The notes below the pieces were generated by a model, which saw only the letters and a program-made list of their open reading frames with translations, had not been told where the DNA came from and did no database searches. DNA of 64,000 nt from Aurelia coerulea (Eukaryota > Cnidaria > Scyphozoa > Semaeostomeae > Ulmaridae), in assembly GCA_039566865.1 (NCBI GenBank), contig CM076949.1:10455501-10519500 (forward strand), written 5' to 3'. The first letter of the stretch is position 1. The number at the start of each line of letters is the position of its first letter. This document shows, one piece after another, positions 42,510 through 54,639 of the stretch. Made by a program: the position numbers and the translations under genes.

Positions 42510-44809
42510 ATGTCCTCTTTACTTGGCAAAACTAATTCTGTTATTGAAAAAATCAAACATAGCTTTGAACCTGTAAACAAAAATGTACGTTTTCCTTGCG
42601 GTATTTGTGACAAAAATGTGAATCAAAATCAAAGAGCAGTTTTTTGTGATAAGTGTGATAAGTGGATCCATATGAAATGCAACAATACTTCTAATTCTGA
42701 ATATGTAACTCTCCAAAAAGAGCCTGATAACGAACAATGGATTTGTATTAAATGCATCATTATTAGCAACTCTTCTATGTTCCCATTCACCTTGGAATCT
42801 GACGAAGTTCTCCTAGGATTAAATGGTATCAACCTGCCCTCTCTTGCTGATTCTTACCTTCCTTTGAAATTGCGTCAAAGCTTACCAACCTGCCCAATCT
42901 ATCAGATTATGATACAGATGAAAATTTGAACCTCAACATTAGCTCTCAGTATTGTACTGTAGAAGAAGTTGCTGCTATGGCAGTGCCTGATAAAGATCTC
43001 TCTCTCTTTCACATGAATATTAGAAGTCTTTCTCTTCATTTTGATGAACTCCATGCTCTTCTATCCTGTCTTAATGTAAACTTCCAAATCATAGGTTTGT
43101 CTGAGATAAAGGCTTCAGTTGGCAACCAAAACAAAACAAATACTGAACTCCCCGGTTACAAATTCCACCACACTCCTTCTCAAAGCTCTGCTGGTGGTGT
43201 AGGAATCTATGTTAAATCAAATCTCACGGCAAACAAAAGAGATGACCTTTGCATTAGTGATAAAGATTTTGAAACAGTCTGGATTGAGATTGAAAATCCA
43301 AAAACATGTTCTTTGCTGTTGTGCCTATAGACATCCTAGCTCTGATATTTCAAAATTTAGTGATCATCTCCAGATGACACTCAGCAACCTGGCAAAAGAA
43401 AATAAGTTGATTTCTATAATGGGTGATTTCAATATTGATTTGCTCAAATATGAAAATAATATCCCCAGCAATGACTTCATTAACATGATGTTTTTTACCA
43501 CTTCCAGCCATCCATTCTGCATCCAACTCGCATTACAGACTCCTCCTCAACAATTATTGATAATATCTATGTTAATAATGCAACTGAAAGTAATATTTTT
43601 GCAGGCAATATTCTGTCTCTAATCTCTGACCACCTTCCAAAATTTGCCATTCTTAGTGAGAATGCACCTAACTACAAAACTTCCTCCTATTTTGCCTATG
43701 ATTACAAGCAATTTGATGAAGCTAAGTTTCATGCAGATTACAAAGAAATTGAGACCTCTTTCCTTGACAGTGATAGCATCAACATAAATGGAAAATTTGA
43801 CACCTTTCTTTCCAACCTCCATAATCTCATTAAAAAACATTTTCCCCAGAGAAAGTTAAACAAAAAGGCACAAAAACTAAAAAACAAGCCATGGATTAAC
43901 TTTAGAATATTGCGAATGATGAAAATTAGAGACAATTTATTCCAGCTGTTTAAATCAACAAAATCGGCAGAGGATCTAAAGGCATACAAGCTATTTCGAA
44001 ATCGTGTTGTAAATGAATCAAGAGAAAGCAAGAAAAACTATTATCATCAATACTTTGATGAACATAAAAGCAACATGAAGATGCTGTGGAAAGGCATAAA
44101 GAGTATAATCAGCATAAAACCTGGAAATTTTGATAGCGTTTCCTATCTAAAGGATGAAAATGGCTCAAAAATCTCAGACCCGGTGAAAATAGCTAATGAA
44201 TTTAATAATTATTTTACTAATGTTGCTAGCAGCATCACAAGTATGATTCCAAGAACACCAAAATCTCCTTTAGACTACTTATCCAATCCTAATCTGGACT
44301 CATTCTTCATATCCCCTTGCACAGTAGAAGAAATATCCTCCCTTATCCAATCCTTAAAAGATTGTAAATCCAGTGGACCAAACAGTATTCCAGTCAAGCT
44401 CCTAAAGATTCTTGATTTGCCCATCTCAAAAGATCTCTCTGTGCTGGTAAATGAATCCTTTGTGATGGGGACCTTTCCTGAAAAATTAAAAATTGCTAAG
44501 GTTGTTCCAATCTTTAAGAAAGGACTTGCCACAAGTAAATCCAATTACAGACCAATTTCACTTCTTTCTATCTTTAGCAAATTGTTTGAAAAATTAATGC
44601 ACAAACGTCTCTCCAGATTTCTAGAAGTCTGCGAGGTACTTTACTGCATGCAATTTGGTTTTCGCACAGGTCATTCAACTGATCATGCACTTATCAGTTT
44701 AACTGAAACTATCAAGTCTTCATTAGACAACAAAAGATTTGGTTGTGGAATTTTTATTGATTTACAAAAGGCCTTTGATACAGTCAATCATGATATACTT
44801 TATTTCTAA
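42510..44809 (+). pseudogene. LINE ORF2, first part: PHD finger, endonuclease, RT fingers/palm
   Basis: ATG at 42510. PHD finger: CGICDKNVNQNQRAVFCDKC, DKWIHMKCNNTS, QWICIKC. Then SLFHMNIRSLSLHFDELHAL (EN), GGVGIYVKSNL, CAYRHPSSD, MGDFNIDLL, ISDHLPKFA. RT: AKVVPIFKKG, NYRPISLLSIFSKLFEKLMH, FGFRTGHSTDHAL and FIDLQKAFDTVNHDIL. Frameshifts at about 42900, 43320 and 43500 break it. After HDIL about 200 bp of RT are missing. The coding sequence then meets the Helitron at 44810 and resumes at 51353. Confidence 0.93.
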
Positions 44810-44829
44810 TCTATTATATTATTAAAACG

Positions 44830-47500
44830 TGAAGCGAATTTTGTGTGGCGTAAAACTCGAGCACCGTTGCGCTGATCCTCGCGAAACTTTCCAAATATCT
44901 TCGTCTTCCCTCTACGGGGTGCAATAGAGATTTTGTTTTCTCAAATTCGCCCCCAAATCAGGGTAAGGGGCGAATTCGGTGACATCAAAGGATTGGCGGA
45001 ATCCCTTTCAGTTTTCTGTGTACAAGGGAATGATCTTTAGACATATCACAATTGGCGGACCAATGATACATTGGAGCTGTGTCGTACTCCCACTTTTTCT
45101 TTTGAAAGGGCAAGGGCAGAGTTTCATAGCATAGATCGGCTTCTTTTTCCAGCTAAAATATCGTTGGCTCGAGAGGAGAGAACAGGGGAATTTTAATGGG
45201 GGCTTCCAATGAGAAAGGGAGATCATGCTAAGGTGCAAGGGACTGACATTCGAAGGTTCCTATTGTTCCACTGCTCCGGATTATACACTTTCAATAACGA
45301 AGCAGCAGTCATATCCTGTTGTTTGTGTGATTACAGTCGTGAGTCTGTCGTTCATTCAACCATAACAATTGAGCATTGTTAAATTTTGAAGCAATTAGAA
45401 CAAGCTGATTGAATTTGAGTGTAGTCATTATTGTTTTAAGTATAAATCCTTTCGAATGACGCATTGCAGAGCTTTTGTTCTGTCCCAAGACAACATCAGG
45501 CCTTTCACAGTTGACATCTGATAAGACTTATAACATCATCCCGTCTAAATGGACGCTACGCTTCGCTTCGCGCAGTTACAAAACATAGAACGAATTCAAG
45601 GAATCACGCCATAAGTCTAGGCCAAGGCCCTTGAAGGCCTACAAAGAAATCCAACAGAAAATATCATGGATTTCTTCTTTACCAAAGAAGGCTTCAGGGG
45701 GCGGCGGAGTGGGGGGGGGCAGCTCAAATGGGATCGCAAATTTCTTCGCAGGGGCATAGAGCTAAAAGAAACGATCTTCTAACATTTCATTTGTTTTCAA
45801 ATTGGTTCCTTTCTCCAGAGATACCGCAGGCGGAGGCAGTAGAGGGGACATAAGGGCAATGAGGGTCATGTCTTACTCAGAGTTTCTCATTTAATTTCGC
45901 CCATCCTAGAGGAGGGGAACAGATATGCTCGCTACCACGGAGCGCTTCGAGGGGGGTCTCCAATGAAAGGGAATTTTATTCTAAACAGTTTGTGAGAGGG
46001 ATGCGATAACGACTGACTGTTTCTTTCATTCGTTGATTAATCAAAAACTAGAGGGGTATCGCCCTTTTGGAATGCTTTCATAAGGGAAATAGTTTTTACA
46101 ATATGAAGCAAAATTTTTGAATACTATGAGTATGATCCTCTACTCTTCCTCTCTTTTTCCTTTAATCTTAGGACAAATTTTGATTTCGTCTCCCTATAAT
46201 ATCACTGTTAATGCAGAGAGGTCTGAGCGGCCTACATTTAAAATCCCACTTTTTTGGAATGAGGAAGGTTGGTAAAGGAGCCATTGCGATGAATTGGAAT
46301 GCTTTCAAGATGCCTGACGAAAACGAGGTTCGACCATGCGACATATCTTGAGCTCATGCAGCACACAGTTGCACCATTATGGTGGCTTAGGCCCAAGAGA
46401 ATGCTCTGATACTCAGGGCACCCGGTGGCAAGATCACTTACGTGACGTCAAGAATTCCTGTTGATTCGTCATCTCAAAGGTTGAAAAATCGATGAGCCAT
46501 CACATTTTAATCAGTGGTGCAACACTTGGGGACCTGCTTAAAATGATTGATAGGTAGGAAAGCCATTTATTGTTCCTTGCAATAGCACTCATACTTCTCC
46601 CCGGTAGCTCTGGTTGGCGTTGCTTTCTTCTCTGAGTTCTGAGTTTCATATTTGCTTTCACAGGCCGCAGAGGAGGGAAACGGATATTTCCACTATGAAA
46701 TTTATTAATGCAGAACAATTTCTTCAAGAATTCAGGAGATGCAGTATTGAAACTTTTTTAGTTTAGTTAATGAAAAGTTGTACATAAGAAACTTCCGTGA
46801 TTGTTATAATTCAAAAACTTCGTTTCGAAAGTCGGAGACGGTAAATTTAAGAACAAGAGTAGGTATGGGATCAATTTTAAGAACAAGTCCAGTCAAATTG
46901 AAAGTGAGAATCTTAGCTACAACAAAACCCAATTAAGCTTTACCATAGCTAACAGGGCAACTATTACAACACTGAGACACTTATTGGAATCACCGTGCAA
47001 CATGCTATTAATGAAAGAGCCAAGATTGCAATGCTGTTTTTACATTTGGGACTTTAAAGCGCAAGTTTTCTGGTAACCAGTGCATCAAGAAAGATGGAAG
47101 TGATGTTTGATAAATCAAAGTGCCAGTAAAGAAGAGAGAAAGACCTCTTCTACGGCTTCAGAATCGGGTCAAGAGTTTTCAAAGTGACGTAGGCCCTGCT
47201 TAGGTGGCCCATCCCTCCAGAAGAGAAGAGGATCCACATTTTCCAAGAGCATAGCCCAGGCCTAAATCCGTCAGATAAACACATGAAAGATCATTTCCCT
47301 TCATAAACATTGCAGAAACAAAGGTCTAGAGAGCAGGTTCCATTCAGGTAGAAATCAAGATAGATTTGAAACTTAGAAATGAATCAAATGTTAAATGATG
47401 GATGTAAAAAGTTTGCCTAAATGTTCTCCCACCCAGATTACTCATCTGTTTTGCGTGGTGTGGTTATATGGAAGAAAAATTGATTTGCCGGTTGCTGGTT
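44830..47500. other. Helitron left half, non-coding
   Basis: No supported gene. Short chance frames only (for example 45008-45238, 46500-46727 on the minus strand). Confidence 0.5.
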
Positions 47501-47527
47501 ATATGCCACAAAGAGTTTGCCGTGGTA

Positions 47528-47935
47528 CAGGGCCGAAGCCAGTGGGGGGGGGGCTGGGGGCGGAGCGCCCCCAGGAGGCTCTTTGTCGGAAATTTCACTC
47601 TACCTGTCGGATTTTTTTGTGGTTACAGGCCCACATTTAGACGATTTTATTGGAAGAATGATGCATAGACCATGAATTTATTGATTTTCGAGCATAAATT
47701 CTGACATGAATTTTGAATCTACAGCATATCCCTGCTTTATATTCACTAATTTTGAAGGCTCCAGCATTGAAACTGGAAAATAATTCCAAAATTTAGCCAT
47801 TAAAGGAGCACATCAGTCTTTTCGTGCATGTTTCCGAAAATTGGGGTTGTTGTTGTTGTTGTTGATTTTGGCGTCGGAAAATTTTAGTTCCTCGCCCCCC
47901 GCCCCCCTATGAATTCATGGCTGGTGTCGGGCGTG
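47528..47935. mobile_element. hAT-like MITE inside the Helitron, 408 bp
   Basis: Starts CAGGGCCGAAGCCAGTGG, ends in the imperfect inverse (ATGGCTGGTGTCGGGCGTG); exact 8-bp duplication CCGTGGTA (47520-47527 and 47936-47943). G-run next to the left end and C-run next to the right end, as in the other small hAT elements here. Contains a (GTT)n stretch at about 47846-47862. Confidence 0.82.
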
Positions 47936-47989
47936 CCGTGGTAACACTGACATGAAAAGGAAATTGGAAGTCAACAAGACTGTTTCATA

Positions 47990-48505
47990 TTGATGTTTGT
48001 TGCAGTATTCGGTCGAAGATTTCAAAGGGCAAGGAATGTCTGTTCCGTTATGAAACTGCGCTTCTACAAACAACAATTAATCTAATTGAAGCAGAGAGTA
48101 ATTCTTCAAAGCTGCAGTATTTTTTAAGCTTATTTTCTCAAGGCTCAGCATTGAAAGTCGTTTGGAAGTGACAAAGTGTTCTCCACGAATGGATATAAAA
48201 TCAAATTGCAGGATTATTTGGGATAGATTTCAAAATCAACTTTTACTGGAATGTTTGTTGCAGTATTCGGTCGAAGATTTCCAGGGGCAAGGAATGTCTG
48301 TTCAGTTATGAAACAACATTTCTACAAACAAAAATTAATCTAATTGAAGCAAAGAGTAATTCTTCAAAGCTGCAGTATTTTTTAAGCTTATTTTCTCAAG
48401 GCTCAGCATTGAAAGTCTTTTGGAAGTGACAAAGTGTTCTCCGCGAATGCATATAAAATCAAATTGCAAGATTATTTGGGATGGATTTCAAAATCTACTT
48501 TTACT
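47990..48505. repeat. ~255-bp tandem duplication in the Helitron
   Basis: TGTTGCAGTATTCGGTCGAA at about 47999 recurs at about 48254, and the following ~250 bp are near-identical (AAGGAATGTCTGTTC; CTGCAGTATTTTTTAAGCTT; GAAGTGACAAAGTGTTCTCC). Non-coding. Confidence 0.95.
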
Positions 48506-48509
48506 GGAA

Positions 48510-50220
48510 AATTTATGTTTCAGTTGGTGTTTATGATGTTATTGCAAACTTTGATATGAGTGCTGACGCAGTGAAAAAATCCCTTAGAAATTGCGAAGTA
48601 GCACAAAAACATTTCACATAAAAACGTTGGTTTACTTTGACAGCACCAGAATATAGTTGCAGAAAATAACAAGAAATGAGCCTCAAAACTTTCAACAAAC
48701 AAATTTAGGAGTAAAGGACAGTCCAACAATGACAAGAAAGAGATTTTAGAGGCTGAAAGTTATTGACCTAGCAAATTTCAACTATTTGATTACTATCATT
48801 TTCATGAACTTTGAAGTCAATTTCCTGGAAATGCGATTTTCGTGAAATCTGTGTAATGGATATATTTTTTATTTCAAAACCATAAGAGATATTTAAATGA
48901 AATTTGGTTAAAATGTTCGCGGAAGATTGGGCTTCAAAAGGAATTTCTGCTTTTACAATCGGCTAAGCACAAGGGGATTAAGACCCTGATGTCTACATTT
49001 TTTTCCATCAAAATTTAACCATATAAATGGGGATGGCAGGACGATTCGCGGCTCTCATGGAATGCTAGGACAATACCTTGCAAATCAACATTGTTTCGGG
49101 GGTGAGGGGTTGTTTATACCTAATCGCTATGGTTGGAGCTGCGGATTGTCAAGAAATGGCCTAAGTGCTCCAAGGACTTTTGGCAGGCATTGTACATTCT
49201 TGCATGAAGTCCAGCTAATTTCAATGAGATAACTTTAATCAGTAGAGAATGAAAAATACTTTTCCGTGTACCATTTTTTGCAAAATTTCAGCTATTTTTG
49301 GTTGCTATGGCAACATGAAAGGTGCCATTTTGAATTTCTCAGTCCAAAAATCTTACAATCATGCCTATGTACCATCTCAGCTTGGTTATATACCCATATT
49401 CATAGTAATTCTATGACCGGGATGATGCTACCTTAAGCCCCCAGGAGGCCTATTTAATTTTGGACCCTCCACAGGGGGCATTTTAGAGGGGGGGCTTATT
49501 ATAGAAGGGGCTTATTCACAAAATCAAATGACAGGATGCAGATGACAGCTTTTTAGATCATTTACACCGTATTTTGCGGATTCAACATACAATTTTACGA
49601 GTCAAATACATAAATTCGGCACAGTTTTATCTCAAACCACATCAGAACTACCATGCAAGCTTTTCTAGGTCAATAAATGGGAACTCTTTGGTAGCCACAA
49701 GAATTTGATATAAAAGGGGGGGGGGGCTTAATACAGAGGTGGCTTATTTGAATTTTGGCTCAGAGGGGAGGGGCTTATTAGAGAGGAGGGCTTAATAGAG
49801 AGGGGGGCTTAATACAGCTTTTACGGTAAGTATACAGTTAAGTTTTCAGGTTAATAGTTTATAAAAAGTGGAAAGAGCAATGCAAAATGAAAAGAGAAAA
49901 GGAAAAATAGATGCCGTGTAGAGGGTGTGTACTAAGTTTGCAAAATAGAAAGCACAGCAGGGATATAATTGTAAGCAAAACAACTGTTGTTCGTTCTCGC
50001 ATCGGCTCCCTCATGCTTTAAATGTTCAAATAAATACAACAGAGCCCCTTGGAGAGTGGAATACGCCACAAACTGACTGCATTGATTTGTAACGCTAAAT
50101 AGCTCTTCTTAACAAAGTATCAACATTTTGCCTTGGTGCTCAAAGATACTCCCAAATTATACTTATGTCGCTCTTCACCATTGTTCTTTTGAGACCGATG
50201 TATTATGGAATAAAAAAATA
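48510..50220. other. Helitron right half, with GGGGCTTA-type G-rich repeats
   Basis: No gene. Between 49430 and 49830 there are recurrent GGGGGGCTTAATA/AAGCCCCC units ending in TTTTACGGTAAG, possibly a decayed MITE whose termini I could not resolve. Confidence 0.45.
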
Positions 50221-50226
50221 TGTATA

Positions 50227-51237
50227 CCGGGTGTCCCAAAAAAAGTTCCGACGTTTGATTGAGCACAGAGAAAAGTCTATTTAATCTGGCAATTTCTATA
50301 TATTCTAGCTACGTGCTAGATATTTCAACTTACAGTTTGGCATATCGTAGGAAGAAATTAGTAATCTGAAAATGGCGTTATGAGCTCTAACATTTCACTT
50401 TCATGTTGAAGGCAAAACCAGAGAGATTATTACGCCTTCCAGCTTCGTTATGGTGGGGACTCCCTCGACGAGCAACACAAAATTGAGTTGACAATTCGTT
50501 CATTACCTTGACTTCCCGAGCGGGCAGAAATTTTATTCACAAGAGAAAGCGTTGTTTGTACTTGAACGGAATTTAGATTTAAATAATTTTGATTGTTTGA
50601 ATTAGCCTAAGGTGCGAAGAATAGAGACAAATAGGTCTCGGGAAAACTGTTTGCTGCTGTTATTGTTGCCTTGTGCCAACTGGGAATTTCAAAAGGGAAT
50701 CTTTACTGTTTCACGGTTTCACGGCACGGAGTAGAATAGACTGTCTTTTCTTAACTAAAGAATAGTTTCAATTGCTTTTTCGACCAACCATATTATGCAA
50801 TAATGCATTTTTGTGTGTTCGTCCAGTCCGAATTGAGTGCGTGGCAAGGTATGAACGTAGTATTTTCCCCCTGAGACCTATTAGATTCGATTTTCAGACA
50901 TTTACTTCAAATATACTCAATGAGCGGAACTCTTGCACGTCGTCAAGGCAATGAAACAAAGTGTCAACCCAGTTTTTGTGTTGCTCATCCGGAGATTCCC
51001 CCTCCACCACGATGATGCAGAAAGGCTCGCGTACTAATCTCTCTGGTTTTGCCTTCAACATGAAGATGCGATGTTAGGACTAATAACTCCATCTTCAGAT
51101 TACTGATTTCTTCCTACGATATGCCAAACTGTTAGTTGAAATGTCCAGTATGTACCTAAAATGAATAGAAATTGCCAGATAATGAACTTTTTTGTCTGCG
51201 TTCAATCAAACGCCGGAACTTTTTTTGGGACACCCGG
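50227..51237. mobile_element. Tc1/mariner-type MITE, 1,011 bp, copy 2
   Basis: Same ends (CCGGGTGTCCCAAAAA) and same interior as the 3843-4854 copy, with TA flanks at 50225-50226 and 51238-51239. The two copies differ by scattered substitutions and small indels. It lies about 115 bp from the Helitron 3' end and so is younger than that insertion or was carried in with it. Confidence 0.93.
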
Positions 51238-51318
51238 TATACATATTTCATCCCTTTGTCACCGGCGCACTAAATTCAACTGTCCATACACCTGAATGAC
51301 AAATACGACGGCGGGCCA

Positions 51319-51352
51319 GCGCGGCGCCGTAGGCGACGCGCGGCAAGCCTAG
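51319..51352 (+). mobile_element. Helitron 3' terminal hairpin and CTAG
   Basis: Stem GCGCGGCGCC/GGCGACGCGC with loop GTA, 7-nt spacer GGCAAGC, then CTAG. Compared with the 2797-2830 terminus the outer stem pairs changed on both arms while pairing is kept (GGTC...GACC against GCGC...GCGC). Confidence 0.9.
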
Positions 51353-52245
51353 TTTACATTAATGACCTACCAAATTCCTCACAATTTCTATCTTTTTTCC
51401 TTTTTGCCGATGATACAAACATTTACTGTGAGTCTGACGATCTTCAACTCCTCACCAAAAAAGTTAACAAAGAACTCAAGAAAGTTAAGCTTTGGCTTGA
51501 CTCTAACAAACTTGCACTTAATGTTGAAAAGACAAACTTTGTACTATTTCATAGTCCCAGGAAGAAATTGACAGAGTACACTAACCTCAAAGTTGGTAAA
51601 CAGTATATCCAAAGGACTAATCATGTGAAATTTTTAGGGGTTCTTATGGATGAGCATCTGTCTTGGAAGTTTCACACAACCGAACTCTGCAAAAAACTTT
51701 CCAGAACTGCTGGTATTTTCTTCAAAGTACGGCACTATGTCCCCTTGCTGACTCTCATCTCTCTCTTCAACTCGCTATTCTCATCCTTCCTCAACTATGG
51801 GATCTTGGCATGGGGGCTGACTTATGATTCCTACTTGGACCCACTCTTCCGACTTCAGAAAAAATACTGCGTTGTATTAAATTTGAACCCTTCTCTTCTC
51901 CCAGCACACCAATATTTCAGTCATTAAAAGTTTTGAAACTTGAGGATGTTTTGCACCGAAATATCTTAACCTTTGTTTATAAATCTATCAATAAACTATC
52001 TCCTTCGTGCTTTCATGATTACTTTCAGCCTAATGCAGCTGTCCATAAGATCGGGACTCGTCAGGCTACTAGAGGTGATCTTTTCAAATCTTTTAAAAAT
52101 ACTACCTTATATGGTCTTCAAACAATTCAGTATTTTGGTTCAAAACTTTGGAACACTCTTCCACTTTTTATACTTGTTGCTAGCTCTGTTTCAGTATTTC
52201 GTTCAAAATTAAAGACTTTTTTCATTGACTCATATTCCCAGAACT
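51353..52245 (+). pseudogene. LINE ORF2, second part: RT catalytic box to C-terminus
   Basis: Continues the RT of 42510-44809 after the Helitron: IYINDLPNSSQFLSFFLFAD-D (catalytic FADD), VKLWLDSNKLALNVEKTNFV, HVKFLGVLMDEHLSWKFHTT, FLNYGILAWGLTYDSYLDPL, one frameshift at about 51890, then LEDVLHRNILTFVYKSINKL and FGSKLWNTLPL, stop at 52245. A 300-bp 3' UTR leads to the hexamer tail. Confidence 0.93.
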
Positions 52246-52555
52246 AATTCACTGTTCACTGCACACATATAACTTTATCCCAATGAGGTGTTATCATTTG
52301 GTTATCATCTGTCTTTGTTTTAATAAAATCTTTTTAGTTTCTTTGTTTTGTTTTTTTGTTGGGGGGGGGGCTCTCTCTCGATTAGTTTATCTACTTAGAG
52401 AGCTCCTCCTTAGTCAATTAATCTTAAATACAATCATGGAAAGTATCTTTTACATTCATTTTAGTTTGTCTTTTCTCGAGTTCCGTTATAATGTTGTTAT
52501 TTATTTTAGTCGTAGAGTATTTATGTTGAATTGTATTTAGGATTAATTGATAATG

Positions 52556-52626
52556 AATGAAACTGAAAACTGAAACTGAAACTGAAACTGAAACTGAAAC
52601 TGAAACTGAAACTGAAACTGAAACTG
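52556..52626 (+). repeat. (TGAAAC)n 3' tail of the LINE
   Basis: About ten TGAAAC units at the exact 3' end of the LINE. CR1-group elements often end in short tandem repeats instead of poly(A). Confidence 0.93.
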
Positions 52627-52720
52627 GCTTGATATATGAATCATATGTAAGGCCCCAAACTATAATACCATGCTGAAGAAAAGAGGAAAATAAGGAATTA
52701 TATAATTCAATCACATATTG
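52627..52720 (-). pseudogene. Minus-strand LINE fragment abutting the tail
   Basis: Minus-strand reading ELYNSLFSSFLQHGIIVWGL then TYDSYIKP, equivalent to SLFNSLFSSFLNYGILAWGL of the plus-strand LINE. The plus-strand copy therefore ends against an opposite-strand relative. Confidence 0.85.
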
Positions 52721-52827
52721 TACATATTATACATATACATATTATACAATCACATAATTGATCGAATAAGCAATTTCATCATCTTAAAGGGGTACAATAA
52801 CCTTTAGAATTAAATCGATAGAAACCA

Positions 52828-52926
52828 TCATCAAGTGTATGCCACCTTAGTGTTTCTGACCAAGTGTTTCTGACTGTATGCCACCTTAGTGTTTCTGACC
52901 AAGTGTTTCTGACTGTATGCCACCTT
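52828..52926. repeat. Short tandem duplication (~45-bp unit)
   Basis: TATGCCACCTTAGTGTTTCT-GACCAAGTGTTTCTGACTG repeated twice, with a third partial unit. Confidence 0.9.
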
Positions 52927-53120
52927 ATGACCGATGCTTTACTGTTTATGACTGTTTTTGACTGTTACTTTTAAATATATCCACCCCTAGAAGTGATTTT
53001 ATCCTTGAAACTATGCAAAAGAATCATTAAAACAGTAAATCCTGCTGAGTTGAGCTGCATACATTTTCGGTCAGCCGTTAGATTTGAAATGACCCACATA
53101 AATTGATTTGTCTTTTGTAG

Positions 53121-54515
53121 GACCAAAAACCAGCACCATTAGCAAGTAGTAACAAAGCAAACTTGACAGTTGATGCCTGCAGAGTTTTAGATAAAACTGT
53201 AGCCAAACACAAGCAGAAAGAATGCAAATCCAAGGCTAGTGAAGTTAGCCAAGTTTGTCATGTGGCAGAAACCAAGCTTGTCCTGCAGCACAACGAGAAG
53301 GGAAAGTTGCAAACCAATTTGAAGAAATTTTTCGTTCATTTGAAAGATGCTGGCAGTCCCACCATGTCCGTTCCTGATATATTTTCAAAGTGCAAGGTTG
53401 AGAATTGTAGCCCTAAAAGTGCAATTATGGAAAATGCAGAAAATTCGTCAGCGTCTAGTTATTCATTTTCTCCCGCTTGTAGTTCATGTCAAATCTTGCC
53501 GGAAAATGACAGTTCTAAGTCACCCATTGCAAATCTCCAAGGTAGATCTCCGCTATCAACAATGCCAAAGTTATCATTATGCAGTGTTGCTACTTCATCG
53601 CCTTTAACGCCATCTTCACTGCTGACAGGAACACCCAATTCGAATAAGTCGAATAATCAAGAAAAGCTTTCCCTCTCACAGACACCAAAATTGTCTGCCA
53701 CTTGTCCATCAGAGTCAATTTTGTTAGATACTCCAAAGTCATTTTTGTCGCGTCCTTTATCAGGGAGATACCAAGGATCAAGGGCATCTGAGAGAAAGTC
53801 TTGCTTCATTGATAAAACAAAGTCAAATACCGGTGGCAAATCCATTAAAGTTGTTGATCTTACAGGAAACGACTGTGTGCAGGAGAGTTCCAAAGTTGCC
53901 TGTATAAGAAAGGTTGTTCAAGCAGAAGGCAGTCCGAATGATTTGACAACAATTCCTGTAGAGAAGGAAAGCCTCGATAAAGTAGCCGCGAAATTGCTCC
54001 AGTTTTCATTCGATTCATCAAAATCACCCAGAAACCGTCGCTTTAACGGCAGTCGTTTTAACGGTGATTTGCCAAAGCAGCACGAACAAAGTGAAAAGAG
54101 GAACATCAACGTTGTCGAAATTGGATGTCATATTCCTGATAGTAGTTCATTTGATAATGGAGGTCGTCAAAACACCAATTATGAGGCAGAACTTTTGGAA
54201 AAGAGGAACATTATTGCCATCACTGATACTTCCACTTTGCAATGCTTAAGGCCAGGTGATCCCAAAAACGAAAACAATAACAATAATGATAATGAAATAG
54301 AAGTCTCAATCATAACAAAACCTGCAAAACAAGAGTCGATCATAACGAAGCAAGAGCCTGCACAAATTTCCTCCAAGCCAAGGAGACGCAAAGATATTGC
54401 TGTTGATATAGATCTTCTTCTTGATAATTCTGGTACAGCTACGAGACGTTCCAAAGGTAAAAGGCAAAATGCAGCTATGGAAGGAGAAGAGATGTCAGCC
54501 AAGAAAGCAAAAATG
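53121..54515 (+). CDS. SLF1: SLF1-like exon D, 465 codons, SIM-like and basic motifs
   Basis: Acceptor TCTTTTGTAG, donor GTAAGA, exactly 465 codons, phase 0 on both sides, and no stop. It follows exon C in phase. The product is Ser/Lys-rich and probably disordered. Visible motifs are IKVVDLTGND (a classic SUMO-interaction motif), two related strings KRNINVVEIG and KRNIIAITD that may be weaker ones, a basic KPRRRKD, a VDIDLLLD patch and a final KGKRQNA...KKAKM basic stretch (possible nuclear localisation). Assignment to SLF1 rests on strand, phase, position and nuclear character, not on recognised homology; it could be part of a separate gene. Ankyrin repeats expected further downstream are not seen. 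Confidence 0.65.
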
Positions 54516-54639
54516 GTAAGAATTTTTATTTTGTTCCTTGCGCAGACTAAACATTCTACATACAGTCAGCAGTCAAAGCATTAAGGCCACGGAGGCTTAG
54601 GCTGTTGATGAAAGATGATAAGTTTGAATTTCAGAAATA

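Larger units (their letters stand above)
44810..51352 (+). mobile_element. Non-autonomous Helitron, 6,543 bp
   Basis: The 5' end is TCTATTATATTATTAAAACG, a typical Helitron start; the 3' end is a 10-bp hairpin (one mismatch), 7-nt spacer and CTAG at 51349-51352. It is inserted between A (44809) and T (51353) without target duplication, and the flanks fuse to CTTTATTTCTAA|TTTACATT, coding LFLIYINDLP of the interrupted RT. No Rep/helicase gene is visible, so it depends on an autonomous partner. Internal contents: a hAT MITE, a ~255-bp tandem duplication, and a Tc1/mariner-type MITE near the 3' end. Confidence 0.93.

Noticed and set aside
44830..51300. Autonomous Helitron with Rep/helicase
   Set aside because: No helicase or Rep motifs (HUH, Walker A) in any frame; only short chance frames.
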